64,000 bases of DNA, taken from assembly GCA_030220185.1 (NCBI GenBank), contig JASPKZ010007797.1:434001-498000 (forward strand), given 5' to 3'. The position numbers and the translations under genes are program-made. This document shows positions 42,078 to 52,830 of the stretch, piece after piece. The DNA is from Diploptera punctata. Lineage: Eukaryota; Arthropoda; Insecta; Blattodea; Blaberidae. The notes beneath the pieces are model-generated. The model worked only from the letters and a program-made list of their open reading frames with translations, was not told the DNA's origin and did no database searches. The stretch's first letter is position 1. The number at the start of each line of letters is the position of its first letter.

Positions 42078-42713
42078 TGTTCTTATTATATCTGGCTTCC
42101 TATACATGTCATGTACCTCACTATTATTTAGATTTCTCAAGACGAAGGAAGAGATGTGATGGAGCCTCTTACATTAAAAGTCTGTGAATAACAAGGATGC
42201 AGGCCAACCATGCCTGACACACCATCACAGGAGCAGATAAATTAAATAAAATTTAATGAGATGAGTGTAGAGAAATGGTGGAATGAAATTTGTGACAGAG
42301 AAAAATGGGATAAACCCATGAAAAGCCTGTCCAGAGTCCGTTTTGTCCACCAAGAAACCTATATGGAAAGACTAAGACACAAACTTGAGACCTCAGTGGT
42401 GAGAGGTGAGTGTCTAACTCTTTACACCAAGGAGCTGGTTTTGAAGTATATGAATGCCATCTAATTACTTGCAGGAAATCAAGTGGAAGTCATGTTTCTA
42501 TTTAATTATGCCATTAACTACCTATAAAGATCACAGAAAATAAAAAGAAAAGAGTGCATGACTTTGAAAAGAGGACGGCAATCATTATCTTTGTTATATG
42601 AGATGCATCCCAATTTTTAGATAGATTTTTAAATTAAAAAAATAATAAAATAAACATTTTTTAAAGATTTCAACATAAGGTTAGCACCCAAAAGTGACTA
42701 TAGCATCAGTAGA

Positions 42714-43156
42714 TTGATTAGACCTAATAAAAAAATGAAAAAATACAAATCAGGGATATATCAGATTAAATGTGAAGTATGTGAGAAATTCTACATAGGA
42801 AAAACTAAGAGGAATTTAAAAACTAGAGTGAAAGAACATCTCAGGAATGTCAAGAAAGGGGAAGTAGAAAAATCTGCAGTGGCTGCCCATGCATGGTCTG
42901 AAAAACATCTTATCAAGAAAGAAGCTAAATTATTAAAACAAATAGAAAAACCAAAATGACTTACTGTTCGGAAAAGATCTACATTCAAAAGAGCAAAAAG
43001 AAGAAATTGATGAACTTTGAAATTCCCAGGGAGAATGACCTGGTTTCGAGGTTTTTCAGTCTGCCAATGGAAGGAGCAAAGGACGGCTCTTCAAGACGAC
43101 AGAACAATGGTCGTGATGATACTGAGGATGGAACAGAAACTATGTTCCGAAACTAG
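42714..43156 (+). pseudogene. PLE GIY-YIG endonuclease C-terminal part
   Basis: Frame 42714-42959: KSGIYQIKCEVCEKFYIGKT (GIY at 42753, YIG at 42792), then KRNLKTRVKEHLRNVKKGEV, where the Arg of TRVKEH is the usual GIY-YIG catalytic Arg, and VAAHAWSEKH. A frameshift near 42957 leads to 42956-43156: MNFEIPRENDLVSRFF ... DDTEDGTETMFRN, stop. The last ten codons are the hammerhead. The GIY-YIG nuclease nicks target DNA for PLE insertion in canonical family members. Confidence 0.85.
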
Positions 43157-43158
43157 TT
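43122..43158 (+). ncRNA. Hammerhead ribozyme motif
   Basis: Core CUGAGGA plus U, perfect 6-bp stem II GGAACA/UGUUCC, GAA, stem III ACUAGU, H17 = U; stem I AUA/UAU. The ORF stop UAG lies in stem III. Confidence 0.8.
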
Positions 43159-43384
43159 TATAGTTAAATAAGAAGAATAATATTAGGTGAGTAATAAAAA
43201 ATGTTACCTAAATAAATAACAGCAACTTATACACCAGAAAATATGGTACTTCTTGGACATCTTTTTTTCTCATTCCATACATCTGTGCTTAATTTTTATT
43301 GCTATACGTTTTACCACAATTCATATACATGTCCTAACCATCTTAATATTCCTGGTTTGATAAATATTACAATATTTTGGAATC

Positions 43385-43710
43385 AATGGTAAAGAGACAT
43401 ATTTTTGCCTGAACTGGGAATCGAACCCCGAACCTTCAGCTTTCTGTGCTGAAGCTCCGACCACTGACCTAATTCAGGCTATATTCCCATACAGGCATAA
43501 ATCCTCCCATTACCTTACTTGAATGGGAATGAAGCTTGGATTAGATCAGTGGTCAGAGCATCAGCACGGAAATCTGAAGGTTCGGGGTTCGATTCCCAGT
43601 TCAGGCAAACATTTTTCCTCTTTACCATTGATTACAATAATTTAGTTGTGTTTATAAATTTACTTATTTCTATCAGAGTAATAGCGTTAGCTTCTCAATA
43701 TTAATTTAAT
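43385..43710. mobile_element. SINE family 6, inverted pair
   Basis: Minus tRNA-like 43403-43481 with a perfect 7-bp acceptor stem (GCCTGAA/TTCAGGC) and B box GGTTCGATTCCC; plus copy 43535-43607. Tails ACCATTGATTACAATAA and CTCAATATTAATTTAATTAC. Confidence 0.75.
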
Positions 43711-43964
43711 TACAATATTTTGATTTTCTAGTATTCTTTCTATTTCATCACTACTTCTTATTACCCATCTATCAGCTATACAAACAGCTCCATTCTAACC
43801 TCTAATTATTCAAGTAAAATCCTACAAGACAGATTCTACACTTTTACCAGTAATACTTTGAAATTTATGATCGACAGTACAGAAAATGGAAGAAAATCAT
43901 CCTGGATTAAAGGAAGACCATTATCAAGTTTGTAAACATAATGATGCAATATTTTTAAGAGAAT

Positions 43965-44160
43965 TTTTTTTTTACCTGAACCGGGAATTGAATCCAATAC
44001 CTCTGGTTTTACTCAACATCACATGGACCACTGTTACTTGTTTAAATAACAATTTTTCTCTCTCTCGTATAACCCTGCTTCCTCTTGCATGAACCTTCAT
44101 TCACAATGCAATTGGATTGCTTCTAATTCAATTATATTTTACTAGCTAATACCCAGTGTC
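43965..44160 (-). mobile_element. tRNA-like SINE (family 7)
   Basis: Minus: GGTATTGGATTCAATTCCCG and CAGGTAAAAAAAAA, plus the AGAGAGAGAAAAATTG flank shared with 48310. Confidence 0.5.
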
Positions 44161-44315
44161 TGCTACTATGCCTAAACAAATTAGATATTAAGGGTTAATT
44201 AAATTATATGGAGTATTCATAGTTAGATATGGGAAGTAACATTGAGGTTCTTAATTCAATGAATGAATAAGTCACTTCTTATCTCACCTCATAGTTTATG
44301 TTTTCTTAAACACGA

Positions 44316-44354
44316 AAATTGCAATTTTCAAGAGGACATCCCTCTCATTTTCAA
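44316..44354 (-). ncRNA. Hammerhead-like motif with U3-A8
   Basis: Core UUGAAAA plus U, stem II GAGAGG/CCUCUU, GAA, stem III AAUUGCAAUU, H17 = U. Confidence 0.63.
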
Positions 44355-44699
44355 CTGATGTTATGACTACCAGATTTTCATTGGTATCTCCATCTATAAC
44401 GTTGCCATCTGGTGTTGATTTGATGATCTTTGAGATCAGGTCCTGCTGATCGGGAATTTCTAAATTCATGGATCTAAATCTGTTCTTCAAAATATATATC
44501 TTCTCCCAAACCGTCAATTCTAAAGGCTTTTCCCAAATGTTTTAGAAGTTTGGCCTCTTTTTCAATTTTATGACTCTCCAACAAACTATGCGCTGCAACA
44601 ACTGATTTTTCAATTTCACAATTTTTAATATTTCTAAAGTGTTCCTTTGTCTGAGTGTCCAAATTCATTTTTGTTTTTCCAATGTATACTTTATTACTT

Positions 44700-45010
44700 G
44701 GGGCATGCCATAGCGTAGTGGTTAAGGTACTACACTACAAGCCGGAAGGTTAAGGGTTCGAGCCCCGGTGGGGTCAGGATTTTTAAACTGACCCAAACCT
44801 TCTGGCGGCACTGTGGCCTGGGGTCGATTCAGCCTCTAATGGAAATGAGTACCAGATGCTTTTTCTGGGGGTAAAGGCGGCCGTCACGCAGGACTTACAA
44901 TACGGCTGACATTAAATGCCAATTTTCTAGAAAAAAGTGGAGCCTTAACCTCCTACTACCCCAAGGGCCTCCTAAAGCCTACAGTGGGATCACTTTACCT
45001 TTTTACCTCT
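44700..45010 (+). mobile_element. SINE family 3, 15-bp TSD
   Basis: Head GCCATAGCGTAGTGGTTAAG, B box GGGTTCGAGCCCC, body GGTGGGGTCAGGATTTTTAA; flanked by TATACTTTATTACTT (44685-44699, 45011-45025). Confidence 0.9.
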
Positions 45011-45069
45011 TATACTTTATTACTTATCATCCTAAAATACATAAATAATTTTTAAAAAAATTCAAGAAA

Positions 45070-45571
45070 TTGAATATTAGATTGGCACCGATAAATAAAT
45101 TTAGCCTTGGTAATCTATTAATAACCAATAAGAAATTGAATACCCCAGATAGTAAAAAATCTGGAATTTATCAAATTAGTTGTAAAGACTGCAATAAAGT
45201 ATACATAGGAAAAACAAAAAGGAATTTGGACACTCGCACAAAGGAACATTTTAAAAATATTAAAAATGGCGAAATTAAAAAATCAGCTACTGCAGCACAT
45301 AGTTTGTCGAAAAGTTATAAAATTGAAAAAAGAAGCCAAACTTCTAAAACATTTGGAAAAACCTTTAGAATTGACAGTTTGGGAGAAGATATATATTCAG
45401 AACTATAAATTTAGATCCATGAATTACGAAATCCCCGATGAACAGGACTTGATCTCAAAGTTCATCAAATCAACACCAGATGGCAACATTATAGATGAAG
45501 ATCCAGTAGTCATAATATTGGCTGAAAATGAGAGGGATGTTCCTCTTGAAAACTGCAGTTCCCATGTTTAA
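45070..45571 (+). pseudogene. PLE GIY-YIG endonuclease C-terminal part
   Basis: 45070-45408: KKSGIYQISCKDCNKVYIGK (GIY 45163, YIG 45202), NLDTRTKEHFKNIKNGEIKK, then a frameshift near 45340 to 45266-45571: LTVWEKIYIQNYKFRSMNYE, ISKFIKSTPDGNIIDEDP, AENERDVPLENCSSHV, stop. ENERDVPLENCS is encoded by the hammerhead. Confidence 0.85.
45522..45561 (+). ncRNA. Hammerhead-like motif, C3-A8
   Basis: Core CUGAAAA plus U, stem II GAGAGG/CCUCUU, GAA, stem III AACUGCAGUU, H17 = C, stem I UGG/CCA. Confidence 0.63.
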
Positions 45572-45945
45572 GAAAACATAAACTATGAGAAGATAAGTGA
45601 CTCATTCATTCATATATGGTGTATACTGCGATGAACCAACATGGTGGTTTGCTAGAAGTCAATGTTTAATTTTTAATTTCAGGTAAACCTCCATTTCTAA
45701 TAGTTGCATTTCGCTGATTTTTGATAATATCTACCTCGGTTTATTTCAATATGATACACTAAGTTTCACTGTGAAACATCGAAAATTGTGACCACTAGAT
45801 CAATTTATAAATTTTCATTTCAGGTGAATTCGTACACCTAATGGTTTTAGAACATAACAGATAGCATAAAAACTCTCTCCATGAAAAATACATATATGTA
45901 CCAACTTTCATAATGATTGGTTAAATTGTGTCGAAGTCTATTATA

Positions 45946-45954
<9 letters not shown>

Positions 45955-45982
<28 letters not shown>
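45955..45982. repeat. (TA)n microsatellite
   Basis: About 14 TA units next to LINE sequence; a short one recurs at 46293. Confidence 0.9.
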
Positions 45983-46825
45983 GATGATCTAATAGAAACT
46001 TTCATAAAACTTAAAGGGGAATCAGAGCAATTTGAAATGAGAAAAAAGAAAATGAGGAAATTATGAAAGAGTTGGATATAGTACCCATTCTTCGCCATAT
46101 ACAAAACTACCAGAACAACTGGAAAGTCCATCTTCAATGAATGCTGTCTCATAGAATTCCAAAAGTCATGCTTCGTTACTGCCCCCAAGGCAAAAGATCG
46201 ATGGGACGTCCAAAAAAGCACTGGATGGAAAATTCCTCTTTGAGACTGTAACAGGCCACACGGCCTAATATTTGCTTGGATGATGATGATGATATATATA
46301 GATGATCTAATAGAAACTTTCATAAAACTTAAAGGGGAATCAAAGCAATTTGGATTGATAATAAATACAAATAAAACAGAATACCTAAAATGTAGTAACT
46401 TCAATAGAAATACAGATGATGTACAAATAGATAATAGTCAAATTAAATCAGTGTCAGCATTTAAGTATTTGGGTACAATAGTGAATGGACACAATTCAAT
46501 GGAAGAAGTTAAACAAAGAATTGTAAATGGATATAAGGCGTATTATGCACATTTAACATTATTTAAAAGTAAACCAATATCTAAATCTGCCAAACTAAGA
46601 TTGTACAAAACACTAATAAGACCAATAGTAACTTATGCAAGTGAAATTTGGACTCTCAAAGAAACAATCAAACAAAAATTGTTAATTTTCGAAAGAGAGG
46701 GACTTAGAAAAATGTATGGTCCAAATAAAGGACCAGGCCAAATTTGGAAAATGAAAACAAATAGTGAATTAAATTTTGTTTATTTTTTATTATTTCACTC
46801 ACCTCATACTTCATAATTCCTAGCA

Positions 46826-46863
46826 GACCCAGGGTTTCTTCACATCATTTGTGACATTCTCAA
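46826..46863 (-). ncRNA. Hammerhead-like motif with U3-A8
   Basis: Core UUGAGAA plus U, stem II UCAC/GUGA, GAA, stem III ACCCUGGGU, H17 = C, stem I AGCA/UGCU. Confidence 0.66.
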
Positions 46864-46957
46864 TGCTGTGTCACGTTCACAACTGACATCTGATGGCGCG
46901 GAGGTCAGTCTGCAGGATAGAAGGCCGTTGGACGTCAGTTGTGAACGTGACACAGCA

Positions 46958-46995
46958 TTGAGAATGTCACAAATGATGTGAAGAAACCCTGGGTC
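46958..46995 (+). ncRNA. Hammerhead-like motif with U3-A8
   Basis: Same as its inverted partner: core UUGAGAA plus U, UCAC/GUGA, ACCCUGGGU, H17 = C, AGCA/UGCU. Confidence 0.66.
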
Positions 46996-47399
46996 TGCTA
47001 GGAATTATGAAGTATGAGGTGAGTGAAATAATAAAAAATAAACAATATTAAAAAACTTCATAGTGTTATTTCCTATCTACATAGTGAGTTAAATAATATA
47101 ATTAAAAATCAAAATTTAATAAATCACACCAGATGTCTTAGGATTGGATGGTTTGGTCATCTGATATGAATAGATTAGAGATTAGTTGAAAAACTATATA
47201 AATAAAAGCCTACAGATGAGATGGCAGGGTGATGTTTGGGAGGATTTGAAGAAGATGAGGATGACAAACCTGAAATTGACAGAAGATAGAAGAGTCTGGA
47301 GGAAGATTATTGAGAAGGCCAAAACATTCAATTTTGAAGTTGTAGTGCCTTAAGATGATGGGATTATTAATACTACCATCATCAAATTTATTTTGATGA

Positions 47400-48180
47400 C
47401 ATGACAAGATCATGGAAACAAATAACAACTGTGGGTATTAACTTAGGAAATCTAATAATTAAAACATTAGCTTTTGCAGATGACCAGATTTTAATAGCAA
47501 AATCAGAAGACAAATTGCAAATAGGTAAACTAAACAAAATATTTAAAAAAATATATTATGGAAATATCATCAGAAAAATAAAAAACAATGAGTTCAGACA
47601 AAGATAATATTAGAAAATAAACCAATAGAACAAGTGACAAAAAATAAATTCCTAGGTTGCGAAATATCATATACAACGGAAACAGATATAAATGACAAAC
47701 TAAATAAGTTTAATTATATAATAGGAACACTACAATGAACTTCGAAAAATAAAGCCAGAAAATACCCTATAATGAAATTATACAAGACAATGGCAGTTCC
47801 TATTATTACTTATGGATCCGAAACACAGACAGTGACAACACTACAATCTTCTAGAATCCAAGCTGCTGAAATGAAATTCCTCAGACCAATAGCATGATAT
47901 TAAAGAACAAACAAAAAACACAACACAGAAATAAGACAGCAACTAAAAGTAGAGGAATTAAACACAACAATAGTGAAATACAGAACAAACTGGAAAGAAC
48001 ACTTAGCAAGGATGACTCTGAGTAGAATACTAAAAGCAGCATACACTATTTACCAAGAGGAAGAAGTAGTTTGGGAAGACCAAAAAAAAAGATGGAAAGA
48101 GCAGCAATTTGGAGCCAGAACAAGCTAACAAAAAGAATAAACTGTGATGAAAAACAAGAACAAGAAGAAGAAGAAGACTA
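47400..48180 (+). pseudogene. LINE ORF2 3' half
   Basis: IIKTLAFADDQILIAKSEDK contains the RT catalytic FADD; then KFLGCEISYTTETDINDKLN, MKLYKTMAVPIITYGSETQT, MKFLRPIA and YRTNWKEHLARMTLSRILKA. Stops and shifts throughout; ends in AAGAACAAGAAGAAGAAG. Confidence 0.82.
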
Positions 48181-48299
48181 TTATGAAAAAAATCTCTTTA
48201 AAAATTGTTTAATTTTCAATCTGAGTGTGTAAATTCACATGTAACATCAAAATAATAACTTTACAGCTATAATAGTAGTATTAATAATACCATCATAAA

Positions 48300-48540
48300 A
48301 TCTTCCCAAATTAGAAGCTACCCAATTGTGTTGTGAACGAAGGTTCATGCTCTAGGGAAATGGGGTTATATAAGAGAGAGAAAATTTTGCTTTGAACAAG
48401 GAAACCTGAGTAGCACAATGCTCTATGTGCTGGTACATAAAACCAAAGGTCTTGAATTCAATTCCTGATTCAGGCAAACATTTTTCTCTTAAAAAATGAT
48501 TTATTGTTCAATCTGAGTGTGTAAATTTATATATACCATC
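48300..48540 (+). mobile_element. tRNA-like SINE (family 7)
   Basis: ATATAAGAGAGAGAAAATTT, GAATTCAATTCCTGATTCAG and TTTTTCTCTTAAAAAATGAT. Confidence 0.55.
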
Positions 48541-48781
48541 ATAATAATGATGCAAGTTTGGGAATCAATGCCTTACATGCTGCTTGATGATTATCTTGGA
48601 TACTCATATAATAAAATCTATATAAAATACAATGTTCCATTCCCCAAATATATCTGAAATGTTCACACAAGATTCATAAATAATCTTCAAACAATTTCCA
48701 CATTTACTTATATCCAATCCAAGTATTTAAGAATCATCTGATAGGCATTGAGGTAACTTTTACATGAAAAGGCCAATGAAA

Positions 48782-48945
48782 TTCACCTGAGAACATTTTT
48801 TGACAACTCACCCCATAAATTTTGTGTTTTTCACAAAACCGCAGTTTCGTGAAAAACACGAAATTTATAAGGTGAGTTGTCAAAAAATGTTCTCCAATGA
48901 ATTTCAATGATTATACCTCATAATGTTAGTTCCCAACATTAATTT
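48782..48945. mobile_element. Short PLE fold-back, ribozyme reduced to half
   Basis: GAGAACATTTTTTGACAACT mirrored by AGTTGTCAAAAAATGTTCTC; only ACCGCAGU/GAAA remnants; end TACCTCATAATGTTAGTTCC. Confidence 0.72.
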
Positions 48946-49047
48946 AATATAAATAACCAATTAACCTTTTTTTATATAGGAATTATCACTGTGAGGTTCA
49001 ATTCAATATTAAATTAAAAGATTCTTACCTCTCCTCACATTATTCTG

Positions 49048-49500
49048 TTAAGTAGATCGCGATTTCAGGCCTATAGCAGGCCCATCTTCAGTACACTGTT
49101 GTTGACCGGTGTTATGTCGCTCGGAAGAACCACTTCTTCTTCCCTCTGTTGGTGGACCGATGAACCTCTTGATAAGGTCAAAATTGCGGGAACTTCGAAG
49201 TTCATAAGTTTTCCTTTGTTTTTCTGAATGTGGATCTTTTCCCAAACTGTAAGTTCCTTCGGTGTCTCTATTTGTTTAATTAGACTAGCTTTTGATTCAA
49301 TTCGATGTTTTTCGTACCAAGCATGAGCAGCTACTGCTGACTTTTCCAATTCTCCATTTTTGACATTTCTAAGATGTTCCTTCACCCTTGTTTTCAAATT
49401 TCTTTTCGTTTTTTCTATATAAATTTTGTCACAATCTTTACATTTGATCTGATAAATTCCTGATTTATTTTCTTCTTCAATTTTTTCATTTTTTGTTGGT
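49048..49500 (-). pseudogene. PLE GIY-YIG endonuclease and C-terminus
   Basis: Minus: KSGIYQIKCKDCDKIYIEKT-type start (GIY near 49460, YIG changed to YIE), LKTRVKEHLRNVKNGELEKS, AVAAHAWYEKHRIESKASLI, KELTVWEKIHIQKNKGKLMN, then GPPTEGRRSGSSERHNTGQQ and TEDGPAIGLKSRST, stop. TEDGPAIGLKSRST is the ribozyme read as codons. One shift near 49190. Confidence 0.82.
49055..49091 (-). ncRNA. Hammerhead ribozyme motif, intact
   Basis: Core CUGAAGA plus U, stem II GGGCC/GGCCU, GAA, stem III AUCGCGAU, H17 = C, stem I GUA/UAC. Confidence 0.8.
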
Positions 49501-50000
49501 TTTAATTATCCTATTAAGGCTGTATTCATTCTTAGGTGCTAATCTTATATTAAACTTTTTGAAAATTTTTTGAAATTTGTAGTGTTTCAATGGATGGTAA
49601 GTGAATTTCTTGAATTTATTTTTTCTGTTTGTTTATCAGTGTGCTTTCATTAATTATTTTTGTCTTTGAATTTATTTATTTCCTGTGTACCATGCTTTCA
49701 TCATAACCATTATCTGTTGCACATTAATTATGTATTCTTTTTCTCTTTTATAGTTTTCTGGGCTCATAGGAATATTACTAATCTGTATGCTAAGCTATTG
49801 AACACTGCCTCTTTGTGAGCAAAATGGTTGAAACCCGAAGCTTTAATATAGTTGTCTATATGAGTATTCTTTCTATATATTCCAAATTCTATCCGTTCTT
49901 TGTTGTTTCATGTTAAATTAAGATCCAAAAATGGGATTTGTCTTTCAATCTCAGTTTCCATGGTGAATTTTATCGTTCTAACTCTGGATGTTCAAAAGCT

Positions 50001-50540
50001 TCAAGCATCCTCAATTTGTTTCTGTTTGACAATAGCAATTACGTCGTCAACGTATCTGGTCCAAAATTTGAAGATCAAAGGATGTCCTCTTGTATTTTTC
50101 TGCTCGAAACTTCCCATGTATAATTGGCCAAAAAGGGTGAAAGAGGGTTTCCCATAGAAAGCCCAGATTTTGTTTATAAAATTTACCATTATAGGTGAAA
50201 AACATCTGTTCAATGCATAATTTAGTAAGAATTATAAACTCCTTTATATTTTCTTTTTCTAATTTGTTTTTGTTTAGCCATTGTTCCAAGGTCTCAATGG
50301 TGGTTCCTCTAGGGACACTGGGAAACAATGAAATTACATCGAATGACACTAGTCTGTCTGTAGGTTCTAATTGAATGTTTTCTAATTTTTGTACAAGTTG
50401 ATATGAATTATCTATTGAGAGGTTATCAAATCCTTCCATTTTCTTGTACTCACTACATAACCATTTTGATATTAGGTATGTAGGAGACCCTATATTGTTG
50501 ATGATGGGCCTCATTTTGTCTCCACCCTTGTGTGTTTTTG
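50001..50540 (-). pseudogene. Penelope-like reverse transcriptase fragment
   Basis: Minus: RSKTHKGGDKMRPIINNIGS then PTYLISKWL (fingers), DRLVSFDVISLFPSVPRGTT (RT motif A, catalytic Asp), NKEFIILTK..., MFFTYNGKFYKQN, then a frameshift; the other frame has FWTRYVDDVIAIVKQKQIED with the YVDD box at 50043-50054. 'SFDVxSLFTxVP' and 'RYVDDV' are Penelope RT hallmarks. Confidence 0.88.
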
Positions 50541-50627
50541 ACCTTATCAAGAGGTTCATCGGTCCACCAACAGAGGGAAGAAGAAGTGGTTCTTCCGAGC
50601 GACATAACACCGGTCAACAACAGTGTA

Positions 50628-50664
50628 CTGAAGATGGGCCTGCTATAGGCCTGAAATCGCGATC
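50628..50664 (+). ncRNA. Hammerhead ribozyme motif, intact
   Basis: Identical in every paired position to its partner at 49055: GGGCC/GGCCU, AUCGCGAU, H17 = C, GUA/UAC. Confidence 0.8.
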
Positions 50665-50749
50665 TACTTAACAGAATAATGTGAGGAGAGGTAAGAATCT
50701 TTTAATTTAATATAAATAACCAATGTTTATCCAATTGTTTTAAAAGAAA

Positions 50750-51030
50750 AAAATTGGAAGAGAAACACAACTTTTAAAACAATTGGATAAACCTTTGGAA
50801 CTGACAGTTTGGGAGAAGTTATACATTCAGAAAAATTAAGATAGATAGGTGAATTTTGATATTCCTAACGAACAAAATTTAATCTCAAAGTTCATAAACT
50901 CGACCATAGATAGCAGCTCAAAAGATGTTGGCGGTGGAAGAATTTCATCAGTCGGAGATTTGACTGAAGATGAACGGGATTCCGTTTGAAACTTGGTATC
51001 GTGAAAAACACGAAATTTGTGAGGTGAGAT
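50750..51030 (+). mobile_element. PLE 3' copy
   Basis: LTVWEKLYIQKN, VNFDIPNEQNLISKFINSTI, then SSVGDLTEDERDSV, stop UGA overlapping GUUUGAAAC; ribozyme and TGAGGTGAG box; true 3' end not seen. Confidence 0.78.
50964..50998 (+). ncRNA. Hammerhead ribozyme motif
   Basis: Core CUGAAGA plus U, stem II GAACGG/CCGUUU with GAUU loop, GAA, stem III ACUUGGU, H17 = A. Confidence 0.75.
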
Positions 51031-51404
51031 TTTTAAATATTACTCTTACCATAAGTTAAAAGAAAAATTAGTTATTCGACAGAAAATAAAACTTAATTTT
51101 AATAGAATGTGGTGAATTCTTTGAAGATCATTCATATGTCAATACTGTATCTATTTGCTGGCTTACAGTTAAACTGGATTTATAATAATTCTACTAATCC
51201 TTAAAACTGTACACATATCTTAAATATATTATGCATTACTAGACATTTTGTAAGGATGATGATGACGACGATAAATTTTTAATTATGTATATAGTAAGAT
51301 ATAAAGTAAATTGTAGTTTGTATGACTGCTACAGTCATATCAAATATAAAAAAGACCATAATATGAAATGTTATATGGTAATTAACGTATTGTATATGTA
51401 AAAA

Positions 51405-51930
51405 TTTATTATCAGCAGCTTATCATGGAATCTGTAAAGATATTACTATACAAGACTATAATAAGACCTGTTTTGACACATGGATGTGAAACATGGATAA
51501 TGGGGAAAAACAATTAATGCATTCTACAATGTTTTGAAACAAAAATATGAAGGAGGTTGTATGGCCCTATACGTGAGAATGGTGTCTGGCAAAAACGCTA
51601 TAATAAGGAGTTGTATGCATTATTCAAAGATGTGGAAATTAGTAAATTCATAAAATTAACCAGACTACGATGGGCAGGGCATGTAAGAAGAAATGAAGAG
51701 TCAGAAACATGTACAAGGAAATGGTTCACTCAACCAGAGGGTAGAAGAAAAAGAGGAAGACTGAAACTACAATGGAAGGATGAGGTGGATGGAGATACTA
51801 GAGAGTTGGGATTGAGACATTGGTGGAGAAAGGCACAGACCGAGCTAATTGGAGGAGGCTCCTTGAGGAGGCCAGGACTCAGGAATGAGTTGTTGCTCCA
51901 GTGATGATGATGATGATGATGATGATCTTA
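51405..51930 (+). pseudogene. LINE ORF2 C-terminal fragment
   Basis: SMESVKILLYKTIIRPVLTH, RRLYGPIRENGVWQKRYNKE, ISKFIKLTRLRWAGHVRRNE, GRRKRGRLKLQWKDEVDGDT, then a (GAT)n tail (51901-51926). Confidence 0.85.
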
Positions 51931-52830
51931 GCAAGGAGAAGGCAGCAAACACAGCTGGACTGTGCCTGAATAAACAAAAAACCAAAATAATGCGAGTAAA
52001 TAATGTAACTGAAATGTGATTGCAGCTGAATGGTACATAAAGAGAAGAGGTAGCCAAATTCCAGTATTTAGGAAGTGTGATATATAAAAAAAAAAGGAGG
52101 ATCAGAGGAAGATATTAAGGCTAGAATTAGAAGATTAAAAGCTGCATTCTCATAATGTCACTCATATGGAGATCTAAACAAAACTCAATTGTAACTAAAT
52201 TAAGACTATTTAATAGCAATGTGAAGTCCTGCACCGTAGCCGAGTGGTTAAGGTGGGATGCTTTGACGCAGAATTACAGGATTTGCACTGGTTCAAATCT
52301 CCATGGGGGAAGAAATTCTTTCATGGAATTTCGGCCAGTATAGGACCGGTGTCCACCCAGCATCGTAAGGCATTTGGGTAGCTACAATAAGTAGCGACTC
52401 CAGGTTGAGGAAACCAGCTATAACGACTGGGGGACTTGACATGCTGACCACACGTCACCCCTACACTGGTTGGATGAGTGTCTACTTCTGTGGATATGAG
52501 GTCAGCAGCCGGCTGGTAGGCCTGTCATGCCATGAAGAGAGAGAGAGAGAGAATAGCAATGTGAAAAGTATAGTGCTGTGTTGGTGCGAGATTGGAAAGA
52601 AACAATTGCATTATATAAAAAAATTGCAAGTACATATAAACAGATGTTTGAAATTTATTTTTAAAATCTGGTGGCCAAAAACCATATCAAACAAGGAATT
52701 ATGGAGGATAACATCACAGGATGAGATCTGGAAGGAAATAGAAATGGATTGGACACACTCTTAGAAGAGGGCTAGACAGTGTGCCAAAAGAGCATTGGAA
52801 TGGAATCCATAGGGATTTTTCTCTTCAAAA
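51930..52830 (+). pseudogene. LINE ORF2 fragment split by SINE 2
   Basis: 51935-52211: KEKAANTAGLCLNKQKTK, VAKFQYLGSVIY, DIKARIRRLKAAFS; resumes 52566: KVCCVGARLERNN, INRCLKFIFKIWWPKTISNK, WIGHTLR. Several frameshifts. Confidence 0.78.
52226..52551 (+). mobile_element. SINE family 2, 14-bp TSD
   Basis: Flanked by AATAGCAATGTGAA (52212-52225, 52552-52565). Head GCACCGTAGCCGAGTGGTTA, body, GAGAGAGA tail. It defines the family's ends. Confidence 0.92.

Larger units (their letters stand above)
41595..42130 (-). mobile_element. LINE 3' tail split by a PLE
   Basis: Minus GRPVCRPRMGWENNIIHDLR-type text at 41690-41770; the LINE resumes at 42078 after the PLE. Confidence 0.7.
42650..43215 (+). mobile_element. 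PLE 3' copy with GIY-YIG nuclease
   Basis: 5'-truncated PLE: nuclease domain, C-terminal segment, ribozyme and ATATTAGGTGAG box; the CCTCATA end is lost after 43215. Confidence 0.82.
44236..45602. mobile_element. PLE fold-back, long GIY-YIG arms, SINE 3 in centre
   Basis: Minus arm 44236-44699 (3' end GGGAAGTAACATTGAGG, ribozyme, C-terminus, part of the nuclease) and plus arm 45011-45602 (nuclease, C-terminus, ribozyme). SINE 3 sits at 44700-45010. Confidence 0.85.
46775..47080. mobile_element. PLE fold-back inside LINE, 14-bp TSD
   Basis: Flanked by ATAGTGAATTAAAT (46761-46774) and ATAGTGAGTTAAAT (47081-47094). Arms ~120 bp, two U3-A8 ribozymes, end CTTCATAGTGTTATTTCC. Confidence 0.9.
46060..47355 (+). 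pseudogene. LINE ORF2 remnant split by a PLE
   Basis: 46060-46280 is a LINE C-terminus (DIVPILRHIQNYQNNWKVHL). 46280-46774 is another: IYIDDLIETFIKLKGESKQF, LIINTNKTEYLKCSN, VSAFKYLGTIVNGHNSMEEV, YKTLIRPIVTYASEIWTLKE (RT palm end and thumb). It resumes at 47081 as NIIKNQNLINHTRCLRIGWF then GHL. Confidence 0.82.
48962..50705 (-). mobile_element. PLE with RT and GIY-YIG, inverted terminal pLTR, TSD
   Basis: Flanks 48941-48961 and 50704-50724 share AATTTAATATAAATAACCAA (plus T); part may be element end. Minus order: inverted terminal segment (50545-50705, ribozyme on +), RT fragment, linker, GIY-YIG, C-terminus, ribozyme, 3' end TCACAGTGATAATTCCTATA. Most complete PLE in the window; the 5' half of the RT is missing. 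Confidence 0.88.

Noticed and set aside
43403..43481. Functional tRNA gene on minus
   Set aside because: 7-bp acceptor pairs perfectly but the D arm is irregular and the flanks are a repeat family with an inverted copy 55 bp away.
45847..46404. 185-codon frame on minus
   Set aside because: It runs over (TA)n and antisense LINE sequence; no domain and extreme codon composition.
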